A DNA stretch of 64,000 nt, from NCBI RefSeq assembly GCF_000721105.1, contig NZ_JOEV01000009.1, positions 186,001-250,000 on the forward strand, given 5' to 3'. Below, in pieces: positions 48,404-57,158 of the stretch. The translations under genes were made by a program, and so were the position numbers. Within the stretch, counting starts at the first letter, position 1. The number at the start of each line of letters is the position of its first letter. The DNA comes from Streptomyces cellulosae. GTDB taxonomy: Bacteria > Actinomycetota > Actinomycetes > Streptomycetales > Streptomycetaceae. Below the pieces are notes generated by a model. It was given only the letters and a program-made list of their open reading frames with translations. It did not search any database and was not told the origin of the DNA.

Positions 48404-49102
48404 TCAGCGTCCCGGTCGTACCGTCAGGTCGTTGATCTCCGCGTCTCTCGGCAGGTCGAGGGCCATCAGGATCGTCGTGGCGACCGACTCGGGGTCGATC
48501 CACCGGGCGGGATCGTACTGCTTGCCCTCCTGCTGGTGGACCTTGGCCTGCATGGGACTGGCGGTGCGCCCGGGATAGACGGTGGTGACGCGGATCCCGT
48601 TCGCGTGTTCCTCGTTGCGGAGGGAGTCCGCGAGGGCCTTGAGGCCGTGCTTGGAGGCGGCGTACGCGGACCAGTCGGCGTTCGCCCGCAGGCCCGCGCC
48701 CGAGTTGACGAACACCACGTGGCCGCGGGCGGCGCGGAGTTGGGGCAGGAAGTGGCGGGTCAGTTCGGCGGGCGCGATCAGGTTGACGTTGAGCTGGTGG
48801 CGCCAGGACTTGGGGGTCAGCTCGGCGACCGGGCCGAGGTCGACCACGCCCGCGATGTGGAGGAGGGAGTCCACGCGGTCCGGCAGCGTCTGGTGGGAGA
48901 AGGCCCAGGAGAGCTTGTCGGGGTCCGCCAGGTCGCCGACCAGTGTTTTCGTGCCGGGGAACTCCGCCGTCAGCTCCTTCGCCCGGCCGGCGTCGCGCGC
49001 GTGCAGGACGAGGTCGTCCCCGCGCGCGTGCAGACGGCGGGCCACGGCCGCGCCGATGCCGGAACCGGCTCCGGTGATCACATGTGTAGCCATGCCCGCC
49101 AT
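48404..49102 (-). CDS. Short-chain dehydrogenase/reductase
   Basis: The 232-residue NAD(P) oxidoreductase has the cofactor loop TGAGSGIGAAVARRL, GDLADPD, NVNLIAPAELT, the Ser in VNSGAGL and the YxxxK pair in YAASKHGLKAL. The Ser is followed by GAG rather than the usual longer turn, so the pocket is small. ATG 49102 has AGGTGA upstream; ATG 49093 is also possible. The substrate is unknown. Confidence 0.88.
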   Translation of the reverse strand: MAGMATHVITGAGSGIGAAVARRLHARGDDLVLHARDAGRAKELTAEFPGTKTLVGDLADPDKLSWAFSHQTLPDRVDSLLHIAGVVDLGPVAELTPKSWRHQLNVNLIAPAELTRHFLPQLRAARGHVVFVNSGAGLRANADWSAYAASKHGLKALADSLRNEEHANGIRVTTVYPGRTASPMQAKVHQQEGKQYDPARWIDPESVATTILMALDLPRDAEINDLTVRPGR

Positions 49103-49170
49103 GCTCGCATCACCTGGGAATCACCCGCGCATCACCTGATGCGCCCGCCCCGCACCCGTCTCCCCTGCCG

Positions 49171-49710
49171 TCACTCGATGCCCTGGCTCTCCTCCAGGTA
49201 CGCCAGCGCCCCCACCGGTTCCTCCGCGAAGAAGACCAGGTCGGTCAGCGGACGGGGCAGGAAGCCCTCCTCCTCCATGCGGCGGAACTGTTCCTTGAGG
49301 CCGTCGTAGAAGCCCGCCGTGTTGAGGAGGACCACGGGCTTGTCGGTGTGGCCGTGCTTCTTCAGTTCCAGGATCTCGGTCGCCTCGTCCAGCGTCCCGG
49401 TCCCGCCGACCATGATGACCACCGCGTCGGCCTTGTCCAGGAGCAGCTTCTTGCGCTCGGCCAGATCGCGCGCGATCACCATCTCCTCGACGCCCTGCCG
49501 CGCCTTGGCCGCCAGGAAGTCCACGGAGACCCCGCAGAGCCGGCCGCCCGCCTCGTGCACCCCGTCGGCGACCACCTTCATCAGCCCGACGTCGGAGCCG
49601 CCCCAGACCAGGGTGTGCCCGCCCTTGCCGAGCAGTTCGGCGAACTCGCGCGCGGGGCGGACGTAACGGTCGTCGAGGTCGGCGGCGGAGAGGAAGACGC
49701 AGATTCGCAT
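49171..49710 (-). CDS. LOG / lysine-decarboxylase-like (TIGR00730) protein
   Basis: The 179-residue Rossmann-like protein begins MRICVFLSAADLDD and has VWGGSDVGLMKVVADG and VVIMVGGTGTLDEATE. The second stretch is the PGGxGTxxE phosphoribohydrolase motif with Val in place of Pro. Family members split nucleoside 5-prime monophosphates such as cytokinin ribotides into base and ribose phosphate. A shortened first motif (GGSDVG) may alter the phosphate site. It is divergent from the DUF427 gene. Confidence 0.86.
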   Translation of the reverse strand: MRICVFLSAADLDDRYVRPAREFAELLGKGGHTLVWGGSDVGLMKVVADGVHEAGGRLCGVSVDFLAAKARQGVEEMVIARDLAERKKLLLDKADAVVIMVGGTGTLDEATEILELKKHGHTDKPVVLLNTAGFYDGLKEQFRRMEEEGFLPRPLTDLVFFAEEPVGALAYLEESQGIE

Positions 49711-49760
49711 ACGGCCACCGTACGCGGGAAGAACCGGGGGCCCGCGGGTGCTGTTCCGAT

Positions 49761-50084
49761 ATGGCCGAAGGACACACGATCACCATCGAGCAGGGCACGC
49801 GACGCGTACGGGTCGTCCATGGCGACCAGGTCCTGGCGGAGAGCGAACGGCCCCTCCTCCTGCGGGAGACGGGCTGTCCGGTGCGCTACTACCTCCCGCC
49901 CGAGGACGTACGGCTCGACCTGCTGACCCCCTCCGAGACCCACACCCACTGCCCGTTCAAGGGCACCGCCTCCTACTGGTCGCTGCCGGACGCGGCGGAC
50001 CTGGTGTGGGCGTACCCCGAGCCCAAGGCGGACGTCGCCCTGATCAAGGACCACCTGTGCTTCTACGAAGTGGAAGTGCTGTGA
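49761..50084 (+). CDS. DUF427 domain protein
   Basis: The 107-residue protein is one DUF427 domain: ITIEQGTRRVRVVHGDQVLAES, YYLPPEDVRLDLL, HCPFKGTASYWS and AWAYPEP-like LVWAYPEPKAD. The fold is a small beta-tent; no enzymatic activity is established for it. Divergent from the LOG-like gene by 50 bases. Confidence 0.87.
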   Translation: MAEGHTITIEQGTRRVRVVHGDQVLAESERPLLLRETGCPVRYYLPPEDVRLDLLTPSETHTHCPFKGTASYWSLPDAADLVWAYPEPKADVALIKDHLCFYEVEVL

Positions 50085-50157
50085 CCGGGTAGCAGTGTCG
50101 GCCGAACAGCGGTGTTGCGGCCGATTATTCCGGCGCTTTGCGGCAGTCTTCACAGGC

Positions 50158-50937
50158 ATGGACAAGAAGACGCTTTCGCGCGACGGCACCCGCCTCGCGT
50201 ACGAACGCACCGGCCAGGGCCCGGCGGTCCTGCTGGTGAGCGGCGCGATGTCGACGGGTGCCACGCTGCGTCCGCTGGCCGCCGTGCTCTCGGACCGTTT
50301 CGACGTCCTCGTGTACGACCGTCGGGGCCGCGGCGAGAGCGGCGACAAGGCCCCGTACGCGGTGGAGCGTGAGGTCGAGGACCTCGCCGCGCTGATCGAG
50401 GTGATGGGCGGCGAGGCCTCGCTGTACGGCATCTCGTCGGGCGGCGCGCTGGTGCTGCACGCGGCGGCGAGCGGGCTTCCGTTGCGCCGCGTGGCCGTGT
50501 ACGAGGTGCCGTACGCCGTCGACGTGAGCGCCACGAAGGAACGCACCGAGTACACCGAGAAGCTGACCGAGGCGCTCGCCCAGGGGCGGCGCGGGGACGC
50601 CGTCGAGCTGTTCCTGAGGCTCACCGGGCTGGCCGAGGAGATGATCCAGGGCGCCCGGCAGTCCCCCATGTGGCCCGGCATGGAGGCCCTCGCGCCGAGC
50701 CTGGCCCACGACGACGCCGTGATGGGCGGCGGGCAGGTGCCGCGGGACGTGTTGGCCTCGATCACCGTCCCCGTCCTGTCCGCCGCGGGCGACGCGAGTC
50801 CCCCGTGGCTGCTGGAGGCGGCCCGGGCGGTCGCGGCGGCGGCCCCGGAGGGCACGTACCGGACGCTGGAGGGCCAGACCCACATGGTGGACCCGCAGGT
50901 GCTGGCACCCGTGTTGGCGGAGTTCCTCACCCCGTAG
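50158..50937 (+). CDS. Alpha/beta hydrolase
   Basis: The 259-residue protein has the nucleophile elbow YGISSGGAL (Ser), the oxyanion turn VSGAMSTGA, Asp in SAAGDASPPW and catalytic His in GQTHMVDP. It is a small esterase- or lactonase-like cytoplasmic enzyme without a signal peptide. ATG 50158 (MDKKTLSRDGT) matches the family start; there is no good ribosome site, so it may be leaderless. The substrate is unknown. Confidence 0.86.
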   Translation: MDKKTLSRDGTRLAYERTGQGPAVLLVSGAMSTGATLRPLAAVLSDRFDVLVYDRRGRGESGDKAPYAVEREVEDLAALIEVMGGEASLYGISSGGALVLHAAASGLPLRRVAVYEVPYAVDVSATKERTEYTEKLTEALAQGRRGDAVELFLRLTGLAEEMIQGARQSPMWPGMEALAPSLAHDDAVMGGGQVPRDVLASITVPVLSAAGDASPPWLLEAARAVAAAAPEGTYRTLEGQTHMVDPQVLAPVLAEFLTP

Positions 50938-50985
50938 CACCGAGACCCGAGGGCCCGAGGTGGGGCCAGGCAGCCCCGATGTGGG

Positions 50986-52116
50986 TCAGGCCACCCCGGC
51001 CGTCGCCCGTACCGTGGAAGCGATCGTCGCCGACCCCACCACGCGCGTGCCGTCGTACAGCACGATCGCCTGGCCGGGGGCCACTCCACGGACCGGCTCC
51101 CCGAAGGTGACCTCCAGGGTGCCGTCGACCACTTCGGCCGTCACCTCCGTCTCGCCGCCGTGGGCGCGGAGCTGGGCCGTGTAGGTGCCGGACCCGGTCG
51201 GGGCGGCGCCGCACCAGCGGGGCTTGACGGCCGTGAGGGCGTTCACGTCCAGGGCGTCGGCCGGGCCCACCGTCACCGTGTTGTCGACCGGGGAGATGTC
51301 GAGGACGTAGCGCGGCTTGCCGTCGGGGGCCGGGGTGCCGATCCTCAAGCCCTTGCGCTGGCCGATGGTGAAGCCGTACGCGCCTTCGTGCGTGCCGAGC
51401 TTCGCTCCGGACTCGTCGACGATGTCGCCCTCCGCCTTGCCGAGGCGGGAGGCGAGGAAGCCCTGGGTGTCGCCGTCGGCGATGAAGCAGATGTCGTGCG
51501 AGTCGGGCTTCTTGGCGACCGCGAGACCCCGGCGCTCGGCCTCCGCGCGGATCTCGTCCTTCGTGGTGACCGTGTCGCCGAGCGGGAACATCGCGTGGGC
51601 GAGCTGCCGGTCGTCCAGCACGCCGAGGACGTAACTCTGGTCCTTCGCCATGTCGGAGGCGCGGTGCAGTTCGCGCGTGCCGTCGGAGTTCACGATCACC
51701 TGGGCGTAGTGGCCGGTGCAGACCGCGTCGAAGCCGAGGGCGAGGGCCTTGTCGAGCAGCGCGGCGAACTTGATCTTCTCGTTGCAGCGCAGGCAGGGGT
51801 TGGGGGTGCGGCCGGCCTCGTACTCGGCGACGAAGTCCTCGACGACGTCCTCGCGGAAGCGGTCGGCGAGGTCCCACACGTAGAACGGGATGCCGATGAC
51901 GTCGGCGGCGCGGCGGGCGTCGCGCGAGTCCTCGATGGTGCAACAGCCACGCGCCCCCGTGCGGAACGATTGCGGGTTCGCGGAGAGCGCCAGGTGGACG
52001 CCGGTCACGTCGTGCCCCGCCTCGGCCGCGCGGGCGGCGGCGACGGCGGAGTCGACCCCGCCCGACATGGCGGCGAGGACGCGAAGGGGACGGGTGCGCT
52101 GCGTGGTGTCAGTCAT
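50986..52116 (-). CDS. mnmA: tRNA-specific 2-thiouridylase
   Basis: The 376-residue enzyme adenylates and thiolates U34 of tRNA(Lys/Glu/Gln). The PP-loop is [13 protein letters not shown]; catalytic cysteines are in [12 protein letters not shown] and [26 protein letters not shown] and TIGQRKGL follow, then the C-terminal beta-barrel. ATG 52116 has GGAAGG upstream. The sulfur donor is probably the cysteine desulfurase 0.8 kb away on the same strand. Confidence 0.97.
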   Translation of the reverse strand: MTDTTQRTRPLRVLAAMSGGVDSAVAAARAAEAGHDVTGVHLALSANPQSFRTGARGCCTIEDSRDARRAADVIGIPFYVWDLADRFREDVVEDFVAEYEAGRTPNPCLRCNEKIKFAALLDKALALGFDAVCTGHYAQVIVNSDGTRELHRASDMAKDQSYVLGVLDDRQLAHAMFPLGDTVTTKDEIRAEAERRGLAVAKKPDSHDICFIADGDTQGFLASRLGKAEGDIVDESGAKLGTHEGAYGFTIGQRKGLRIGTPAPDGKPRYVLDISPVDNTVTVGPADALDVNALTAVKPRWCGAAPTGSGTYTAQLRAHGGETEVTAEVVDGTLEVTFGEPVRGVAPGQAIVLYDGTRVVGSATIASTVRATAGVA

Positions 52117-52176
52117 AACCCTTCCAGGGTACGGGTGCGCGGGAACCGCAGCCCACGAGTATCCGTTCTCGATCAC

Positions 52177-52845
52177 ATGGGGGAGACAGGATCCAACGCG
52201 AAGGACGCCGACCGGCGCATCGGCCGGCGTGCCCTGCTGATCGGCGGCACGGCGGCCGCGGCGGGCACGGCCGTGCTGGCCCGTGACGAGCTGGCGCGGC
52301 TGTGGTGGCGCGCGCCCGGCGTGGAGAAACCGCGTGAGGAGGGTGTGGTGGACTCCGCGGGCGCGCAGTGGGTGGCCGCGTCGGACGCGAACTGGCGGCG
52401 CGCGGACCGGCCCGCCGACTACCCCATAGACATGGTGGTCATCCATGTCACCCAAGGCAGTCTGGACAGCGCGGTGAAGGCGTTCCGGGACCCGGGGCAC
52501 GGGGCGGCGGCGCACTACATCGTCGGCAAGGACGGCCAGGTCACGCAGATGATCCGTGAACTGGACGTGGCCTTCCACGCGGGCAACCGCGCCTACAACG
52601 AGCGCAGTGTCGGCGTCGAGCACGAGGGATTCGTCGACCGCCCACAGGACTTCACGGACAGGATGTACACCGCCTCGGCCCGCCTCACGGCCGGGATATG
52701 CGCGCGCTACGACATACCCGTCGACCGCCGGCACGTCATCGGCCACGTGGAGGTGCCGGGGACGGACCACACCGACCCTGGGAAGCACTGGGACTGGCCC
52801 CGGTACATGAAGCTCGTACGGCGGGCGCGTACAGCCCTCGCCTGA
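52177..52845 (+). CDS. Tat-exported N-acetylmuramoyl-L-alanine amidase
   Basis: The 222-residue protein has a twin-arginine leader ([21 protein letters not shown]). The Amidase_2 zinc ligands are visible in [11 protein letters not shown] (His), VIGHVEVPG (His) and [11 protein letters not shown] (His with the following DPG). [14 protein letters not shown] and [19 protein letters not shown] are also typical. It should cut the stem peptide from cell-wall glycan outside the membrane. It lies divergent from mnmA with only 60 bases between; a leaderless message is possible. Confidence 0.9.
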   Translation: MGETGSNAKDADRRIGRRALLIGGTAAAAGTAVLARDELARLWWRAPGVEKPREEGVVDSAGAQWVAASDANWRRADRPADYPIDMVVIHVTQGSLDSAVKAFRDPGHGAAAHYIVGKDGQVTQMIRELDVAFHAGNRAYNERSVGVEHEGFVDRPQDFTDRMYTASARLTAGICARYDIPVDRRHVIGHVEVPGTDHTDPGKHWDWPRYMKLVRRARTALA

Positions 52846-52885
52846 GCGCGCACCGGGCGCGCTCCGGCCCTGGCCCGCGGCTTGC

Positions 52886-54055
52886 CTAAGTCAGCCCCGC
52901 GGCCCGCGCCCGTTCCACCGCCGGGCCGATCGCCTTGGCGAGGGCTTCCACGTCGGACTCCGTCGAGGTGTGGCCGAGGGAGAAGCGGAGAGTGCCGCGG
53001 GCGAGGTCCGGGTCGGTGCCGGTGGCGAGGAGGACGTGGCTGGGCTGGGCGACGCCCGCGGTGCAGGCGGAGCCGGTGGAGCACTCGATGCCCTGGGCGT
53101 CCAGCAGGAGCAGCAGGGAGTCGCCCTCGCAGCCGGGGAAGGTGAAGTGGGCGTTGGCCGGGAGGCGGCCGCCCGGTGCCGGGTCGCCGCCGAGGATCGC
53201 GTCCGGCACCGCCGTACGGACCGCCTCGACCAGGCTGTCGCGCAGGGCGCCGATCTCCCGGGCGAACCACTCGCGCTGCTCGGCGGCGAGCCGGCCGGCG
53301 ACCGCGAAGGAGGCGATCGCGGGGGCGTCGAGGGTGCCGGAGCGGACATGGCGCTCCTGGCCGCCACCGTGCAGGACGGGTACCGGGGTGTGTTCGCGGC
53401 CCAGGACCAGGGCGCCGATGCCGTACGGGCCGCCGATCTTGTGGGCGGAGACCGTCATGGCGGCGAGGCCGGAGGCGGCGAAGTCGACGGGGACCTGGCC
53501 GAAGGCCTGGACGGCGTCGGCGTGCAGAGGAACGCCGAACTCGGCTGCCGCCGCCGCGAGTTCGGGGATGGGCAGGACCGTGCCGATCTCGTTGTTCGCC
53601 CACATGACGGTGGCGAGGGCCACGTCGTCGGGGTTGCGGGCGATGGCCTCGCGCAGGGCCTCGGGGTGGACGCGGCCGTAGGTGTCGACGGGGAGGTACT
53701 CGACGGTGGCGCCCTCGTGTTCGCCGAGCCAGTGGACGGCGTCGAGGACGGCGTGGTGTTCGACGGGGCTCGCGAGGACCCGGGTGCGGGCCGGGTCGGC
53801 GTCTCGGCGGGACCAGTACAGGCCCTTGACGGCCAGGTTGTCGGCCTCGGTGCCGCCGGCGGTGAAGACGATCTCGCTCGGGCGGGCGCCGAGCGCTTCC
53901 GCGAGGGTTTCCCGGGCCTCCTCGACGGTGCGTCGTGCGCGGCGGCCGGACGCGTGGAGGGAGGAGGCGTTGCCGGTGACGCTCAGGTGCGCGGTGAGTG
54001 CCTCGACTGCCTCGGGGAGCATCGGGGTGGTCGCGGCGTGGTCGAGGTATGCCAT
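52886..54055 (-). CDS. Cysteine desulfurase (NifS/IscS type)
   Basis: The 389-residue PLP enzyme takes sulfur from cysteine as a persulfide. It opens [16 protein letters not shown] and has the PLP Lys in [34 protein letters not shown] and the mobile-loop Cys in [11 protein letters not shown]. It precedes mnmA on the same strand, with only the oppositely oriented amidase gene between, so it is probably the sulfur source for tRNA thiolation. ATG 54055 has a poor ribosome site, but the family N-terminus is exact. Confidence 0.95.
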   Translation of the reverse strand: MAYLDHAATTPMLPEAVEALTAHLSVTGNASSLHASGRRARRTVEEARETLAEALGARPSEIVFTAGGTEADNLAVKGLYWSRRDADPARTRVLASPVEHHAVLDAVHWLGEHEGATVEYLPVDTYGRVHPEALREAIARNPDDVALATVMWANNEIGTVLPIPELAAAAAEFGVPLHADAVQAFGQVPVDFAASGLAAMTVSAHKIGGPYGIGALVLGREHTPVPVLHGGGQERHVRSGTLDAPAIASFAVAGRLAAEQREWFAREIGALRDSLVEAVRTAVPDAILGGDPAPGGRLPANAHFTFPGCEGDSLLLLLDAQGIECSTGSACTAGVAQPSHVLLATGTDPDLARGTLRFSLGHTSTESDVEALAKAIGPAVERARAAGLT

Positions 54056-54119
54056 GGTGACGCCGATTCTACGGGCCGCGTACGGCGGACCACGGCGGGG
54101 CGCCTTGCCCGCGCTCCCC

Positions 54120-54398
54120 TCACAAGCTCCAGGACACCGAGTTGTCCAGCTGCATGAACGTGACGAGGACGACGAGGTCGGCGATTCCCAGACCGAGGCC
54201 GAGGTAGGCGCGGCCCTTGCGGGTGGTGCCTCGCCAGAGGGCCACCCCGGCCAGGGCGATGGCGATCGGGCCGAGGAAGAGGTTGAGCACCAGCAGGCCG
54301 AGCAGACCGAGGATGAAGGACGCGACGGCCATGCCGTCGGCATCGCGGGGACCGGCGCTGCGGCGCTCGGTGGTCGGGGCGGATGCGGTGAGTTGCAT
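54120..54398 (-). CDS. DUF4190 small membrane protein
   Basis: The 92-residue protein has two membrane segments: [30 protein letters not shown] and [17 protein letters not shown], joined by [11 protein letters not shown]. This is the DUF4190 pattern (Gly-rich hairpin around a basic turn). It lies just upstream of the cysteine desulfurase on the same strand; its start is preceded by AGGGAG. Function unknown. Confidence 0.83.
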   Translation of the reverse strand: MQLTASAPTTERRSAGPRDADGMAVASFILGLLGLLVLNLFLGPIAIALAGVALWRGTTRKGRAYLGLGLGIADLVVLVTFMQLDNSVSWSL

Positions 54399-54430
54399 GA
54401 CGGGTCAGCTCCCTTTGGGTCGGGGCGGTC

Positions 54431-54547
54431 GTACGAACGGCTGGTCGGTCGCACGGACGGCGAGTCGGCCGTAGGAACGGCTGGTCAGTCGCACGGGCGG
54501 CGAGTCGGCCGTACGAACGGCTGGTCGGCCGCACGGACGGCGAGTCA
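54431..54547. repeat. Three 40-bp tandem repeats (six 20-bp half units)
   Basis: Units start at 54431, 54471 and 54511, with 90% or more identity. Each is built of two related 20-bp halves (GTACGAACGGCTGG.. and GCACGGACGGCGAG..). The last copy overlaps the stop codon of the small gene upstream. On the minus strand the array is the untranslated region in front of the DUF4190 gene. Confidence 0.85.
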
Positions 54548-54712
54548 GTGCGTGGGCGTGCCGCGACGGCGGCCGTGGCGCTCGCGGATCGCGAAGATGC
54601 CGAGCCAGACGGCGATGACGACGGCCGCGACGAGGGAGAAGCTCAGCGGTGCGTGGGCGACCGTGCCCAGGACAACGCCGAACAGCAGGAGTGCGGCGAC
54701 GAGGAACAGCAT
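54545..54712 (-). CDS. Small membrane protein (55 aa)
   Basis: The frame encodes MLFLVAALLLFGVVLGTVAH, then PLSFSLVAAVVIAVWLGIFA and a basic tail RERHGRRRGTPTH. Two membrane segments with a basic cytoplasmic end are evident. GGAGGGGG lies seven bases before the ATG, and codon bias is strong, so it is real although short. It is divergent from the FabR-like TetR gene and shares its operator region, so it is a likely regulatory target. Family not recognised. Confidence 0.8.
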   Translation of the reverse strand: MLFLVAALLLFGVVLGTVAHAPLSFSLVAAVVIAVWLGIFAIRERHGRRRGTPTH

Positions 54713-54756
54713 GGCGGGAATCCCCCTCCGTGACGTTTCGGTGAACGCTTGTGGTT

Positions 54757-54827
54757 ACAGTTGTTCACTGACTTCCCAGTCTAACGCGCTTCACCGCTTT
54801 CCAATTCCAGAGAACAGTTGTTAACTG
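54757..54827. promoter_or_regulatory. Twin operators of the FabR-like TetR
   Basis: ACAGTTGTTCACTG (54757-54770) and ACAGTTGTTAACTG (54814-54827) differ by one base, and each contains a CAGTT..AACTG-type inverted repeat. They lie on either side of the divergent promoters, one directly before the TetR start codon, which argues for autoregulation. Confidence 0.65.
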
Positions 54828-54833
54828 CATGGC

Positions 54834-55460
54834 ATGAGTCACATCCTCGGCGTCCGCCAGACCCAGAAGCTGAAGACCCGGCAGGCACTCCTGGACGCGG
54901 CCCTTCGACTGCTGGAGGAACAGAGCCTGAGCAGTCTCGGCCTGCGCGAGGTCACACGGGCCGTGGGCGTCGCCCCGACCGCCTTCTACCGGCACTTCCG
55001 CTCCATCGCGGATCTCGGCGTGGCCCTGGTCGAGGAGGCACTGGGCAGCCTGCACCCGATGATCCGGACGACGGTGTCCGGAGCGGACGACAGCAGCCGG
55101 CGCATCACCCGCGCCGTCGAACTGATCGCCCGTCACGTGGACGCGTACCCCGCCCATGTCCGTTTTATCGCCCGGGAACGACATGGCGGAGTCCAGCCGG
55201 TCCGGGAGGCGATACGGGAGCAACTGGCCCGGTTCGGCCAGGAGGTGAGGGACGAACTGGCCAAGGACACCGAGGCGGCCGACTGGGGCGACGACGACCT
55301 CCTCATGCTCGCCCACCTCTACGTCGACCAGATGCTGATCACCGCCTCACTGTTCCTGGAGACGCTGGAGTCCTCGCCGGAGGAGCGGGAACGGGTCACG
55401 CGGGTGGCCGAGCGCCAGATGCGGCTGATCAGCATCGGCCGGCAGCACTGGCTGGACTGA
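54834..55460 (+). CDS. TetR-family regulator, FabR-like
   Basis: The 208-residue protein has a TetR HTH: LSSLGLREVTRAVGVAPTAFYRHFRSIADLG, very like E. coli FabR. The C-terminal half has FIARERHGGVQPVREAIREQ, as in FabR-like regulators that sense acyl-CoA or acyl-ACP. A role in membrane lipid control is possible but inferred. The ATG lies seven bases after an operator and has no ribosome site, suggesting a leaderless message. It is divergent from the 55-residue membrane protein. Confidence 0.88.
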   Translation: MSHILGVRQTQKLKTRQALLDAALRLLEEQSLSSLGLREVTRAVGVAPTAFYRHFRSIADLGVALVEEALGSLHPMIRTTVSGADDSSRRITRAVELIARHVDAYPAHVRFIARERHGGVQPVREAIREQLARFGQEVRDELAKDTEAADWGDDDLLMLAHLYVDQMLITASLFLETLESSPEERERVTRVAERQMRLISIGRQHWLD

Positions 55461-55489
55461 ACCGCCACGGATCGCACCGGCCCGGGAGA

Positions 55490-56467
55490 TCAGCCCGAAC
55501 CCCCGACCGGCCGCCCGTACAGCTCCGCGACGGAGGCGGCCGCCGCGGCCAGCTCCTGACGCACCTCCGGCGGCGAGAGCACCTCCACGCGGTCGGCGAA
55601 CGCGAGCAGTTGGCGGGTCTCGGGGAGGAAGCCGTACGACAGGCGCACGGTCACCCACTCCGCGACGCCGTCGTCGTCCGGGAGGTGGGCAAGGTGCGGG
55701 GCGGCGATGCGCAGGAACATGTCGAGGCGGTCGCGGTGGACCCGGACGGTGACGTCGAGGCCGCCGGGGCGTTCCTCGACCTGGCGGCGCAGCACCTCCC
55801 ACGCGTCGGCGAGTTCGACTCCCGGCCGTCGCCGCACGGGCTCGTCGAGGACGGTCGCCGACCGCACCCGGTCCGCGCGGAACAGCCCGGGTGCGGCGCG
55901 CCGGTCGGCGACCAGGTACCAGACGCCCCCCTTGGAGACGAGGCCGTACGGGTCGACGGTGTAGGTCCGCGGCTCCTTGGTGTCGCTGTGCCGGTAGCGC
56001 AGCCGCAGGCGCCGGTCGGTGAAGACGGCGTCCTGCAGCACGTCCAGGTCCACCGCCTTCTGCGGGCCGCCCTTCCAGCGGGTGGCGTCGACCAGGATGC
56101 GCCGCGAGGTCACCTCGGCGGCCGGGCGGTGCGGGGCGGGCAGCGCGGCCATCACCTTGCGCAGGGCCGAACCGAGGGCCGCGTCCAGGCCGAGCGCGGC
56201 GTGCGCGCCCTGGGCGGCCAGGATGAACAGCGCGCGGGACTCGTCGGCGGTCAGTCCGGTGACGTCCGTACGGAATCCGGCGAGCAGTTCGATGCCGCCG
56301 TGCCGGCCGCGCTCGGCGTAGACGGGGACGCCGGAGGCGGACAGGGCCTCGATGTCCCGGTAGATGGTGCGTACGGACACCTCCAGCCGGTCGGCGAGTT
56401 CGTGCGCGGGGACACGGCCGCGGGTCTGCAGGAGCAGCAGGATCGACAGGAGGCGGTCGGACTTCAC
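55490..56467 (-). CDS. WYL-domain HTH regulator (YafY type)
   Basis: The 325-residue protein has an N-terminal HTH_11 domain (RLLSILLLLQTRGRVPAHEL then LEVSVRTIYRDIEALSASGVPV). A WYL domain follows (residues about 130-320) with VDPYGLVSKGGVWYLVADRR. GTG 56467 (VKSDRLLSI) fits the family start; a GTG/ATG farther up would add 12 residues. It is divergent from the DinB-like gene, with an inverted repeat between them, the usual pair for this family. Confidence 0.9.
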   Translation of the reverse strand: MKSDRLLSILLLLQTRGRVPAHELADRLEVSVRTIYRDIEALSASGVPVYAERGRHGGIELLAGFRTDVTGLTADESRALFILAAQGAHAALGLDAALGSALRKVMAALPAPHRPAAEVTSRRILVDATRWKGGPQKAVDLDVLQDAVFTDRRLRLRYRHSDTKEPRTYTVDPYGLVSKGGVWYLVADRRAAPGLFRADRVRSATVLDEPVRRRPGVELADAWEVLRRQVEERPGGLDVTVRVHRDRLDMFLRIAAPHLAHLPDDDGVAEWVTVRLSYGFLPETRQLLAFADRVEVLSPPEVRQELAAAAASVAELYGRPVGGSG

Positions 56468-56507
56468 GCCCCCCAGAATCCCGCCGGTCGCGATCCGGCG
56501 CAAATGT

Positions 56508-56522
56508 TGACGGAAACTGTCA
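56508..56522. promoter_or_regulatory. Operator candidate of the WYL regulator
   Basis: TGACGGAAACTGTCA has TGAC/GTCA arms, part of TTGACG and CTGTCAGG. It is placed as a -35 region for the DinB-like gene at 56571 and resembles the TTGACA..CTGTCA sites often seen beside YafY-type regulators. Confidence 0.5.
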
Positions 56523-56570
56523 GGTTATGCGGCGAAGCTCTGTGCACCGACCCGCAGAAAGGCTCCACAC

Positions 56571-57158
56571 ATGAACGCCATCGACCCCCGCCCCCTGTAC
56601 TCCCGCGCCACCGAGCAGGCCGCCGCCCTCATCAGGACGGTACGGCCCGAGCAGCTGACCGGGCCCACGCCCTGTACGGAGTTCGACGTGCGCACGCTGC
56701 TGTCGCACATCGTCGGCGGCACCCGCCGGATCGCGGTCGTCGGCGAGGGCGGGGACGGGCTCGCCGTCCGGCCGTTCGCCGACGAGGTCGAGGACGACAC
56801 CTGGGCCGCCGCGTACGACGAGGTCCGGAGCAGGGTGCTGAAGGCCTGGGCGAGCGACGCCCGGATGGACGCGCCGGTGAGCGTGCCGTGGGGCGAGGTC
56901 CCCGGTCGCGCGGCGCTCTCCGGCTACACGATGGAGCTCGTCACCCACACCTGGGACCTGTCCGAGGCGCTCGGCCACCCTCTCGAACTCGCGCCGGACC
57001 TGGCCGAGTTCGCACTCGGCACCGCCCGGCGTGTGCTGCCCGACCCGCTGCGCGACGCGGACACCCCGTTCGCCGACGCCACACCGGCCCCCGAAGGGGC
57101 CGACGCCTACGAGGAGTTGGCGGCCTGGCTCGGCCGTCGGCCCCTCATCGCAGCCTGA
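56571..57158 (+). CDS. TIGR03086 / mycothiol-maleylpyruvate-isomerase-N (DinB-like) protein
   Basis: The 195-residue four-helix protein has LIRTVRPEQLTGPTPCTEFDVRTLLSHIVGG, whose His belongs to the metal triad, and SGYTMELVTHTWDLSEALG, which supplies two further His. It is a probable mycothiol-dependent metalloenzyme; the substrate is not known. It lies under likely control of the divergent WYL regulator. The stop overlaps the end of the convergent thioesterase gene by 14 bases. Confidence 0.88.
   Translation: MNAIDPRPLYSRATEQAAALIRTVRPEQLTGPTPCTEFDVRTLLSHIVGGTRRIAVVGEGGDGLAVRPFADEVEDDTWAAAYDEVRSRVLKAWASDARMDAPVSVPWGEVPGRAALSGYTMELVTHTWDLSEALGHPLELAPDLAEFALGTARRVLPDPLRDADTPFADATPAPEGADAYEELAAWLGRRPLIAA

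Noticed and set aside
54431..54547. Attachment site or transposon ends
   Set aside because: The repeats are direct, tandem and contiguous, with no integrase, transposase or tRNA nearby.
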